A DNA stretch of 64,000 nucleotides from Streptomyces fradiae (GTDB taxonomy: Bacteria > Actinomycetota > Actinomycetes > Streptomycetales > Streptomycetaceae): the NCBI RefSeq assembly GCF_041270065.1, contig NZ_CP065958.1:3348001-3412000 (forward strand), written 5' to 3'. The notes beneath the pieces were generated by a model, which worked only from the letters and a program-made list of their open reading frames with translations, did not search any database and was not told the origin of the DNA. This document shows, piece by piece, positions 15,190 through 23,000 of the stretch. Within the stretch, counting starts at the first letter, position 1; the number at the start of each line of letters is the position of its first letter. The position numbers and the translations under genes are program-made.

Positions 15190-16931
15190 TTCTCAGCCCC
15201 TTCGGACTTTGCGGCAGGTTCCGCGGCAGGGTCTTCTGCGGATTCGGGTTCCGGCGCCGTGGGCGCCTTCGCGTGGAGCGTGGCCGCGAGCTCGGCCAGC
15301 TCCTCGGGCAGCTTGGCGGACTCGCTGCGGCCGAGGCCCGCCATCTCGACGACGGTGACACCGTCCTCGCCGCGGACCGCCCGGACCCAGACCCGGCGGC
15401 GCTGGATGAACAGCGAGCCGGCGAGTCCGGCGATGGCGGCGACCGCGCCGGTGAGCGCGAGGCCGTTGCCGGGCTGCTGGGAGATCTGGAAGCTCGCCCA
15501 CTCCTTGATGTCCTTCTCGAAGGTGATCGAGCCGGCGCCGTCGGGCAGCGTCATGGTCTCGCCGGGCAGCAGCCGGTTGGCCTTGCCGGTGCCGCCGGCG
15601 ACCGCGAACTGCTTCATCTTCGCGGTGTCGAGCTGGTAGACGTTCTGCGGCAGACCGGAGTCGACCCGCAGGTCGCCGTGGAAGCCGGTGAGCGCCATGA
15701 CCGGGAAGTCGAGCGCCGGGAACTGGGAGAACATCGTCCCCTTGCCGGCGCCGGCGAAGGTCGGCACGAAGAAGGCCTGGAAGCCCAGCTGCTCCTTCTT
15801 GCCGAATCTGTCGCGGTAGCCGTCCATCACCTTGATCGCACCGGACGAGGTGATGTTGTTGTCGATCGGCAGCAGCGGCACGGGGCCGCTGGTCACGACC
15901 TTGCCGCGGCCGTCCCGGACGGTGACGACGGGCGCGTAGCCGTGGGCGATCAGATAGACCTTGGAGCCGTCGACCTCCAGCGGCTCGTTGACCCGGATGA
16001 CCGCCTTCTTGTCCGGGCCGCCGTTCTCGGAGTAGGTGACGGCCGCCTCGAAGGTGCGCGGGGTGCCGCGCTGGGGGCCGTTCTTCTCGTACGTGCCGGT
16101 GAAGCTGTCGAGCTTGAAGCCGAACGGGGCCAGGTCCTCGACGGAGAACTGGGAGCCGGACTTGAAGTCGTCGTACTGGGTGAGCGTGTTGGAGAAGCCG
16201 TCGCCCTCGACGATGAGCTTGCCGCCCTCGGACTTGAAGAGCTGGCCCACGGCGAAGGACACGAGGATGACGATCAGGGCGACGTGGAAGAGCAGGTTGC
16301 CCGCCTCGCGCAGATAGCCCTTCTCGGCGGCGACGGCGTCACCCGCGATGTGGGCGCGGAAGCGGCGCCCCTTGAGGGTCGCGAGCGCGGCGGCCCTGAC
16401 CTCCTCGGGATCGGCCTCGGTGCGCCAGGTGGCGTACGCGGGGAGCCGGGTGAGGCGCTTGGGGGCGCCCGGCGGGCGGCCGCGGAGCTGGCCGACGAAC
16501 TGCCAGGTGCGGGGCACGATGCAGCCGATGAGGGAGACGAACAGCAGGATGTAGATCGCGGAGAACCACACCGAGCTGTAGACGTCGAAGAGCTGGAGCT
16601 TCTCGTAGAGCGGCGTGAGCGTCTCGTGGGCCTGCTTGAACTGCTCGACCTTCAGCTCGTCCGCGCTGGTCTGCGGGATGAGCGAGCCGGGCACGGCGCC
16701 CAGGGAGAGCAGGAAGAGCAGGATCAGCGCGACCCGCATGGAGGTCAGCTGCCGCCAGAACCAGCGGATCCAGCCGATGACGCCGAGGGTGGGGCCGCCG
16801 AGCGCGGTCTCCTCGCGGGGGGCGGTGGACAGCTGTTCCCCGGCGGCGCCGAGGCCGTCCTGCTGCTCCGCCGTGTGCCCTGTCGTCTCGGCCTGGCTCG
16901 TCTCGGTCTTGCTCGTTTCGGTCTTGCTCAT
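15186..16931 (-). CDS. resB: cytochrome c biogenesis protein ResB
   Basis: 581 residues. A hydrophilic N-terminus with a SKTET repeat is followed by membrane helices (MRVALILLFLLSLGAVPGSLIPQ), a large extracytoplasmic region and a final helix near LTGAVAAIAGLAGSLFI. Start ATG 16931. ResB (Ccs1) pairs with CcsB as the System II cytochrome c synthase. It lies three bases after ccdA and overlaps ccsB. The acidic Ala/Glu-rich C-terminus (PEPESAEDPAAEP) is low-complexity and probably cytoplasmic. Confidence 0.95.
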   Translation of the reverse strand: MSKTETSKTETSQAETTGHTAEQQDGLGAAGEQLSTAPREETALGGPTLGVIGWIRWFWRQLTSMRVALILLFLLSLGAVPGSLIPQTSADELKVEQFKQAHETLTPLYEKLQLFDVYSSVWFSAIYILLFVSLIGCIVPRTWQFVGQLRGRPPGAPKRLTRLPAYATWRTEADPEEVRAAALATLKGRRFRAHIAGDAVAAEKGYLREAGNLLFHVALIVILVSFAVGQLFKSEGGKLIVEGDGFSNTLTQYDDFKSGSQFSVEDLAPFGFKLDSFTGTYEKNGPQRGTPRTFEAAVTYSENGGPDKKAVIRVNEPLEVDGSKVYLIAHGYAPVVTVRDGRGKVVTSGPVPLLPIDNNITSSGAIKVMDGYRDRFGKKEQLGFQAFFVPTFAGAGKGTMFSQFPALDFPVMALTGFHGDLRVDSGLPQNVYQLDTAKMKQFAVAGGTGKANRLLPGETMTLPDGAGSITFEKDIKEWASFQISQQPGNGLALTGAVAAIAGLAGSLFIQRRRVWVRAVRGEDGVTVVEMAGLGRSESAKLPEELAELAATLHAKAPTAPEPESAEDPAAEPAAKSEGAEK

Positions 16932-16934
16932 GGA

Positions 16935-17672
16935 TCAGATTCCCGGAGTGAAGTCGGCCGCCCAGGACTGCATCGCGGAGACGATTCCGTCCCAGGCCCC
17001 GGTGACGAGCAGGAGTCCGGTGACGATCAGCATGATGCCGCCGGTGCGCATGACCCACACATAGTGCCGCTTCACCCAGCCGAAGGCACCGAGCGCCCGC
17101 CGGAAGGCGATCGCGGTGAGGATGAACGGCAGCCCGAGGCCCACGCAGTAGGCGACGGTGAGCAGTGCGCCGCGGCCCGCGCTGGCCTCGTTGGAGGCGA
17201 GGGCCAGGACGGCGGCGAGGGTGGGTCCGATGCAGGGGACCCAGCCGAGGCCGAACAGCACGCCGAGCATGGGGGCGCCGAGGAGGCCGGCCACCGGGCG
17301 CTTGTGGAAGCGGAACTCGCGGCGGGTCAGCCAGGGCATGGCGCCCATGAAGAAGGCGCCGAGGACGATGGTGAGGACGCCGAGCACCTTGGAGATGATC
17401 TCGCGGTGCATCTGCAGGGCGCTGCCGAAGCCGCCGAACAGGGCGCCGCCGGAGACGAACACGACGGTGAAGCCGAGGACGAAGAGCGCGGCCCCGCCCG
17501 CCATGCGGCCCCGCCGGGCCTCGGCGAGGTCGGTGCCGGTGACCCCGGTCACGTAACTGAGGTAGCCGGGGACGAGGGGCAGCACGCAGGGCGAGAAGAA
17601 GGAGACGAGTCCTCCGAGCACGGCGATGGGGACCGCCAGGAGGAGCGCTCCGCTGAAGACCGTCTCGTTCAC
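16935..17672 (-). CDS. ccdA: cytochrome c biogenesis protein CcdA (thiol-disulfide transporter)
   Basis: 245 residues and six membrane helices. The redox Cys are in [17 protein letters not shown] and GWVPCIGPT. CcdA passes electrons from cytoplasmic thioredoxin to the extracytoplasmic ResA/TlpA-like protein, keeping apocytochrome cysteines reduced. The upstream thioredoxin-like lipoprotein gene ends one base before it, and resB follows within three bases, so they are one transcription unit. Confidence 0.95.
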   Translation of the reverse strand: MNETVFSGALLLAVPIAVLGGLVSFFSPCVLPLVPGYLSYVTGVTGTDLAEARRGRMAGGAALFVLGFTVVFVSGGALFGGFGSALQMHREIISKVLGVLTIVLGAFFMGAMPWLTRREFRFHKRPVAGLLGAPMLGVLFGLGWVPCIGPTLAAVLALASNEASAGRGALLTVAYCVGLGLPFILTAIAFRRALGAFGWVKRHYVWVMRTGGIMLIVTGLLLVTGAWDGIVSAMQSWAADFTPGI

Positions 17673-17673
17673 G

Positions 17674-18279
17674 TCACTTCTCCGCGACCAGCGGGTCGAT
17701 CACGGACTTCAGCTTGTCCTCGTCGAGCGCCATGAGGGAGCGCGCGGCGATCTTGCCCTGCTTGTCGAGGACGATGGTGGAGGGGATGGCCTGGGGCGGC
17801 AGCGAGCCCTTGGGGAAGGCGCCGAGGATGATCTTCCCGGCCGGGTCGTACAGACTCGGGTACGTGATGTCGTAGTCCGCCTCGAAGTTGACGGCGTTCG
17901 ACTTCTGGAAGTCGCGGGTGTTGATCCCGACGAACTCCACGCCCTTGGCCTGGTACTCCTTGGAGACCTTGGCGAAGTGCGGCGCCTCGGCACGGCACGG
18001 CGCGCACCAGGAGCCCCAGACGTTGAGGACGACGACCTTGCCCTTGAAGCCGGCGACGTCGAGCTGCTTGCCTTCGAGGGTCTCGCCGGCGAGCTCGTTC
18101 ACCGCCTTGCGCTCGCCCTTGGCGACGGTGGCGATACCCCCCGTGTTGGTCACGAAGTTGGTGTCGCCGCCGCCGCCCGACTTGCCCTTGGAGTCGGAGC
18201 TGCATGCGGTCAGCACGAGCGCGGCGGCCACGAGGGCGACCGCCGGCAGGGCGCGACGAGGGGCATGGCTGAGGCACAT
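17674..18279 (-). CDS. TlpA/ResA-type thioredoxin-like lipoprotein
   Basis: 201 residues. A lipoprotein signal ([18 protein letters not shown], lipobox LTAC) is followed by a Gly/Ser linker and a thioredoxin fold with the active site [16 protein letters not shown]. The conserved cis-Pro loop is [10 protein letters not shown]. It should reduce haem-binding Cys of apocytochrome c outside the membrane, recharged by CcdA. It is first in the cytochrome c gene run. Confidence 0.93.
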   Translation of the reverse strand: MCLSHAPRRALPAVALVAAALVLTACSSDSKGKSGGGGDTNFVTNTGGIATVAKGERKAVNELAGETLEGKQLDVAGFKGKVVVLNVWGSWCAPCRAEAPHFAKVSKEYQAKGVEFVGINTRDFQKSNAVNFEADYDITYPSLYDPAGKIILGAFPKGSLPPQAIPSTIVLDKQGKIAARSLMALDEDKLKSVIDPLVAEK

Positions 18280-18357
18280 GTGAAAAGTTTCGCATGGGCG
18301 TTTCGCCGATCTTGGGCACCCCCACTACGTGCCCGTAACGCCCCTTGTCAAGATCGT

Positions 18358-19611
18358 CTAAGCCGGGCGGAGGAACGTGTTCCAGCCGCCGGCCGGGGAC
18401 TGGCCGACCTCCAGGGTACGCAGCTTGGCGAGGATCTTGGGGTCCTGGACGTCCAGCCAGTCGGTGAACTGGCGGAACGAGACGAGCCGCACGTCCTTCT
18501 TGCCGGCCATGCCCTTCAGGGCCTCCTCGACGGCGTCCATGTAGATGCCGCCGTTCCACTGCTCGAAGTGGTTGCCGACGAAGAAGGGGGCGCGGTTGGA
18601 CTCGTAGGCGCGGTTGAAGCCGTTGAGGTACGCCTCGGCGGCCTGCTTGCGCCAGCCGGGATAGCGCGAGGGCATGCCCTTGGTCGTGTTCTTCGACTGG
18701 TTGGCGAGCATGTTGTAGTCCATGGACAGGACCTCGAAGGAGTGCCCGGGGAAGGGCACGGCCTGCAGCGGCAGGTCCCAGACGCCGCCGCGCTTGACCG
18801 GCCACATCTGGCGGCCGCCGGGCGAGCTCGCGTCGTAGCGCCAGCCGAGGCGCTTGGCGGTGGGCAGCAGGTTGTCCTGGCCGAGGAGGCAGGGGGTGCG
18901 GCCGCCGACGAGCTCCTTGGAGTAGTCGAAGGGCAGCGACGGCAGGTCGGTCCAGCCGGTGTTGGTCCGCCACTGGGTGACGAAGCCCACGGCCTGGTCG
19001 ATCTCGTTCTGCCACTGCGCGGGGGTCCAGTGGGCGACGGAGCCGGAGCCGCCGCAGAAGTGCCCGTTGAAGTGCGTGCCGATCTCGTGGCCGTCGAGCC
19101 AGGCCTGCCGGACGTTCTTCAGCGTCTCCTTGATGTGGTCGTCGGTGAGGTAGCCGATGTCGGAGGCGCCGACGCGGTTGTTCGGCGGGCGGTAGAGGTC
19201 CTTCTTGGACTCGGGCAGCAGATAGAGGCCGGAGAGGAAGAAGGTCATCGCCGCGTCGTGGTTCTTGGCGAGCTCGAGGAAGCGCGGGAAGAGGCCGTTG
19301 CCGACCTCGCCGGCACCGTCCCAGGAGAAGATGACGAACTGCGGCGGGGTCTGACCGGGTTCGAGCGGGACGGGGGCGTCGGGCTGGTTCGGCTGCTTTC
19401 CGGTGTCGGAGGTGGAACCGTCACCGATCGGTCGGCCGTCGTCCTGGGTGGGCTTGGCGGAGGGGTCCGGGGCGCCGGTGGCGTCTCCCCCCTTGCCGGG
19501 TCCGGAACGTCCCGTGTTGTCCTTGTTGTTGGTGCTGCAGGCGGCCAGCCCCATCGCGGCGGCGGCACCGACTCCCGCCCCGAGCAGACTCCTCCGATTG
19601 ATCCCGCGCAT
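18358..19611 (-). CDS. Tat-exported lipoprotein with a polysaccharide-deacetylase-like fold
   Basis: 417 residues. The N-terminus RGINRRSLLGAGVGAA carries the twin-arginine motif and a lipobox (GLAAC). After a Pro/Gly/Asp linker comes a NodB-like barrel: FVIFSWDGAGEVG, MTFFLSGLYLLP and HEIGTHFNGHF. The second metal motif HxxxxH is present (H-E-I-G-T-H), while the first motif has a single Asp (SWDG) rather than TFDD, so activity as a deacetylase is uncertain. ATG 19611 is chosen for the signal peptide. It follows hemL and the phosphatase on the same strand, but with its own 212-bp upstream region. Confidence 0.8.
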   Translation of the reverse strand: MRGINRRSLLGAGVGAAAAMGLAACSTNNKDNTGRSGPGKGGDATGAPDPSAKPTQDDGRPIGDGSTSDTGKQPNQPDAPVPLEPGQTPPQFVIFSWDGAGEVGNGLFPRFLELAKNHDAAMTFFLSGLYLLPESKKDLYRPPNNRVGASDIGYLTDDHIKETLKNVRQAWLDGHEIGTHFNGHFCGGSGSVAHWTPAQWQNEIDQAVGFVTQWRTNTGWTDLPSLPFDYSKELVGGRTPCLLGQDNLLPTAKRLGWRYDASSPGGRQMWPVKRGGVWDLPLQAVPFPGHSFEVLSMDYNMLANQSKNTTKGMPSRYPGWRKQAAEAYLNGFNRAYESNRAPFFVGNHFEQWNGGIYMDAVEEALKGMAGKKDVRLVSFRQFTDWLDVQDPKILAKLRTLEVGQSPAGGWNTFLRPA

Positions 19612-19823
19612 GACTTCCCCATTCGCGCTGACGTAAGACCTGAACGTCATCCAAACCGACAATGAGTGAGATGACGGGAGGAACACGGAGGTTCCGGGAA
19701 ATAGCACAAATTTCAGGGCGGTCGAACGACGTGCTGTCGTCCGACCGCCCTGAGGGTGTACTGCGGCGGGAGCCTCGGTGTCTACGCCCCGAAGCCTTCG
19801 CCTTAAGCCTTACGCCTTACGCC

Positions 19824-20528
19824 TTACGCACCGAAGGCCTTCGCCTTGCCCGGCACCGGCTTCGCGCCCGCGCGCAGGTGGACGGGGACCAGGTCGAGGG
19901 CCGGCTCGCTGTACCCGACGGAGACGATCTTGTCGCCGCGGTACGTGAACGAGGTCAGCGAGGCCAGCGTGCACTGCCGGCGCCGCGGGTCGTGCCACAG
20001 CCGCCGCTTCTCCACGAAGCTGCGCACGATCCAGATCGGCAGCTGGTGGCTCACGCACACCGCCTCGTGGCCGCGCGCCGCGTCCTTCGCCGCGTCCAGG
20101 GCGCCCATCATCCGGACGACCTGCTCGACGTACGGCTCGCCCCAGGACGGCTTGAAGGGGTTGGTGAGGTGCTTCCAGTTCGCCGGCTTCTTCAGCGCGC
20201 CGTCGCCGACGCCGAAGGTCTTGCCCTCGAAGACGTTCTCCGCCTCGATGAGCCGGGCGTCCGTGGCGAGGCCCAGACCGTGCGTCGTGGCGATCGGCGC
20301 CGCCGTCTCCTGCGCCCGCTCCAGCGGGGAGGCCACGACATGGGTGATGTCGCGGTCGGCCAGGTGCTCGGCGACCCGGTCGGCCATCTGCCGGCCCAGC
20401 TCGGACAGGTGGTAGCCGGCCCGGCGCCCGTACAGCACGCCGTCCGGGTTGTGCACCTCGCCGTGCCGCATCAGGTGGACGACGGTGATGTCCTCGTCGC
20501 TCTTCGGCAGGCTCGTCAGGTCGCTCAT
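19824..20528 (-). CDS. histidine phosphatase (phosphoglycerate-mutase-like) protein
   Basis: 234 residues. The catalytic motif is [10 protein letters not shown] (residues about 19-28), with the second phosphate-binding Arg in [10 protein letters not shown], Glu in [10 protein letters not shown], and the second catalytic His in VCVSHQLPI. It hydrolyses a phosphomonoester of unknown identity. Its start overlaps the hemL stop by four bases, so it is co-translated with hemL. The 3' end and intergenic region hold short CCTTACG tandem repeats (19803-19828). Confidence 0.9.
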   Translation of the reverse strand: MSDLTSLPKSDEDITVVHLMRHGEVHNPDGVLYGRRAGYHLSELGRQMADRVAEHLADRDITHVVASPLERAQETAAPIATTHGLGLATDARLIEAENVFEGKTFGVGDGALKKPANWKHLTNPFKPSWGEPYVEQVVRMMGALDAAKDAARGHEAVCVSHQLPIWIVRSFVEKRRLWHDPRRRQCTLASLTSFTYRGDKIVSVGYSEPALDLVPVHLRAGAKPVPGKAKAFGA

Positions 20529-21832
20529 GCGGTGGCCTCCGCGGCGGCGCGGGCGGCGGCCGGCAGCGCGGCGGCGATCCGCTCGACCGCGCGCTCGTCG
20601 TGGGCGGTGGACACGAACCAGGACTCGAAGGCCGACGGCGGCAGGTAGACGCCGTCCGCGAGCATCGAGTGGAAGAAGGCGTTGAAGCGGAAGGCCTCCT
20701 GCTTCTTCGCGTCGTCGTAGTTCCGCACCTCACCGTCGGTGAAGAACACGGAGAACATGTTGGAGGCGGTCTGCAGCCGGTGCGCCACGCCCTCCTTGGC
20801 GAGCGCGCCGGTGACCAGGCCCTGGATCTCCTTCGAGACCGCGTCGACCTTCTCGTACGCGGCGGGGTCGAGCAGCTTCAGCTGCGCGAGTCCGGCGGCG
20901 GTGGCGACCGGGTTACCGGACAGGGTGCCCGCCTGGTAGACCGGGCCGGCCGGGGCCAGGTGGCCCATGACGTCGGCGCGGCCGCCGAAGGCCGCCGCCG
21001 GGAAGCCGCCGCCCATGACCTTGCCGAAGGTCATCAGGTCGGGCTTGACGCCGTCCACGCCGTACCAGCCGGCCCGCGAGGTGCGGAAGCCGGTCATGAC
21101 CTCGTCGGAGATGTACAGCGCGCCGTTCTTCGCGCAGGCGTCCTTCAGACCCTGGTTGAAGCCGGGCAGCGGCGGGACGACGCCCATGTTGCCCGGGGAG
21201 GCCTCGGTGATCACACAGGCGATCTCGCCGGGGTGGCGGTGGAAGGCCTCGTGCACGGCCTCGATGTCGTTGTACGGCAGGACGATGGTGTCGCCGGCCT
21301 GCGCGCCGGTCACACCGGGCGTGTCGGGCAGGCCGAAGGTGGCGACGCCGGAGCCGGCCGCGGCGAGCAGCGCGTCCACGTGCCCGTGGTAGCAGCCGGC
21401 GAACTTGACGACCTTCGCGCGCCCGGTGAAACCGCGGGCCAGCCGGATCGCCGACATCGTCGCCTCGGTGCCGGAGGACACCAGACGTACCTGCTCGACC
21501 GGCTCGATCCGCGCCACGATCTCCTCGGCGAGCGCGACCTCGCCCTCGCCCGGCGTGCCGAACGAGGTGCCGCGCGCCACCGCCGCCTGCACCGCCGCCG
21601 TCACCTCGGGGTGCGCGTGGCCGAGGATCATCGGTCCCCACGAGCAGACGAGGTCGACGTACTCGCGACCGTCCGCGTCAGTGAGGTACGGACCGGTACC
21701 GGACACCATGAACCGGGGCGTTCCCCCCACGGCCCGGAAGGCCCGCACCGGCGAATTCACGCCGCCGGGCGTCACAAGGGAGGCGCGGTCGAAAAGCGTC
21801 TGTGAGACTGGGGCTTCGTATGAGTACGGCAC
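20525..21832 (-). CDS. hemL: glutamate-1-semialdehyde 2,1-aminomutase
   Basis: 435 residues, the usual length. Family motifs include [13 protein letters not shown], the PLP lysine region in [18 protein letters not shown], and [19 protein letters not shown]. It converts glutamate-1-semialdehyde to 5-aminolevulinate in the C5 route to haem. The start is GTG 21832. Placement beside the cytochrome c assembly genes fits a haem-related neighbourhood. The next gene overlaps its stop (ATGA). Confidence 0.97.
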   Translation of the reverse strand: MPYSYEAPVSQTLFDRASLVTPGGVNSPVRAFRAVGGTPRFMVSGTGPYLTDADGREYVDLVCSWGPMILGHAHPEVTAAVQAAVARGTSFGTPGEGEVALAEEIVARIEPVEQVRLVSSGTEATMSAIRLARGFTGRAKVVKFAGCYHGHVDALLAAAGSGVATFGLPDTPGVTGAQAGDTIVLPYNDIEAVHEAFHRHPGEIACVITEASPGNMGVVPPLPGFNQGLKDACAKNGALYISDEVMTGFRTSRAGWYGVDGVKPDLMTFGKVMGGGFPAAAFGGRADVMGHLAPAGPVYQAGTLSGNPVATAAGLAQLKLLDPAAYEKVDAVSKEIQGLVTGALAKEGVAHRLQTASNMFSVFFTDGEVRNYDDAKKQEAFRFNAFFHSMLADGVYLPPSAFESWFVSTAHDERAVERIAAALPAAARAAAEATA

Positions 21833-22097
21833 TGTGATCCTGACCTGATCCTGACCTGCGAGGACGACGTCGAGTACGTGGGGACGGTGTGGGCACCCTG
21901 TGAATTACGCCGGGGCGTGTCTCCGTCGCGTCTGCGAAACTGGGGCGTCATAAGGATGGCTCACGGAATCCATGGTGTCAGAGGCCACGGCGATCTTGCG
22001 GACAGGTGTTTCACCGTACGACCGTGGGGGAGGTCACTGTCACGATGATCGGGCCGCGCGCGCAGACCGCGGACCGGAACAGCAGTCGGGTGGAGAT

Positions 22098-22967
22098 ATG
22101 CATCGCGGTGGCGGACCGGGCGAGGGGACGGACGACCTGGGTCCCGACCCTGTCCGGAGGGGGAGGCACCGGCGCCGGCGGACGGAAGAGCCGCGGGCCA
22201 ACGAGCCGCGGGCCAATGAGCCGCGGATGGGTGCCGAGCCAAGGCCGGGCGCCGAGCCGCGGATGGGTGCGGACCCGCGGATGGGTGCCGAGCCCGTACG
22301 GCCGGCGGAGCCGGTCGACCCCACGCCCCCGAGCCCTGCCCCGGCCCCTAGCCCTGCCCCCGCTCCCGCCCCCGAGCGGAGCCAGCCTGCCGTCGACGAG
22401 TCCCGCCTCGGCCGGGCCCGGGCCCGCCGCGCCGCCCGCGCCCGCGAGGCCGGCCCCGTCGAGGGTTCGGTGACCCCGGTGGGCGGCGGAGACACGGGCG
22501 GAAACGGTCACGGGAACGGGGGCGGGCGCTTGGGCGTCACGTACAAGTACTTCGGCGCTCCCGACGGCGCGACGGCGGCCCGGGTCCCGATCTCGATGCG
22601 CCCCGAGGAGCTGGGCGGCGACGAGCTCGGCATGGGCGGCATGTTCACCAAGATCAAGCCGGAGACCATAGCCGCGATGGTCCTCACCGGCATCCAGGGC
22701 ATGCCCCTGCACAAGGTCCCACCGCTGGAACTGGTCGTCCTCCACCCCGACTACGCGGTCGTCAAGCTCCCGATGACCGTCGTCGACCCCCTCCGCGGCA
22801 TCGGCGAGGAATCCGTCGGCGCCGCCGCCTTCATCTGGTCCACCGTCCCCGACCGCGGCGGCCCCCAGGACGCGTTCAACGTCTACCAGCTGCTCCACGA
22901 GTGGCAGGACTTCAGCCACCGCCTCCACGAGGCGGGGCACCAGCCCTACTGCCTGGTGTGGCCGTAG
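22098..22967 (+). CDS. conserved hypothetical protein with repeat-rich N-terminus
   Basis: 289 residues. The N-terminal third is low-complexity, with MGAEPR-type repeats (PRMGAEPRPGAEPRMGADPR) and a Pro/Ala stretch. From about residue 150 a compact domain begins: VTYKYFGAPDGATAARVPISM, KIKPETIAAMVLTGIQGMPLHK, ending HQPYCLVWP. No family was recognised; conservation of the C-terminal domain in streptomycetes is likely from its even composition. ATG 22098 is chosen (GGTGGAG two bases upstream); the frame is open from 21972. It converges on the kinase-like gene. Cytoplasmic, as no signal or membrane segment is seen. Confidence 0.75.
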   Translation: MHRGGGPGEGTDDLGPDPVRRGRHRRRRTEEPRANEPRANEPRMGAEPRPGAEPRMGADPRMGAEPVRPAEPVDPTPPSPAPAPSPAPAPAPERSQPAVDESRLGRARARRAARAREAGPVEGSVTPVGGGDTGGNGHGNGGGRLGVTYKYFGAPDGATAARVPISMRPEELGGDELGMGGMFTKIKPETIAAMVLTGIQGMPLHKVPPLELVVLHPDYAVVKLPMTVVDPLRGIGEESVGAAAFIWSTVPDRGGPQDAFNVYQLLHEWQDFSHRLHEAGHQPYCLVWP

Positions 22968-23000
22968 GACCGGTGCCCGCATAGCGCTGTCGACGCCGGG

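Noticed and set aside
12118..15639. A 1173-codon open frame on the plus strand
   Set aside because: It runs across the binding-protein, SRPBCC and ccsB genes in a shadow frame; the product is Arg/Pro/Gly-rich and the real genes explain the sequence.
15108..17735. An 875-codon plus-strand open frame over ccsB, resB and ccdA
   Set aside because: Antisense shadow of well-recognised cytochrome c genes; composition is Glu/Gly/Val-rich with no domain.
18340..18357. A third copy of the cluster operator (CTTGTCAAGATCGTC)
   Set aside because: Only the first half matches and there is no second 10-bp unit; it lies between housekeeping genes.
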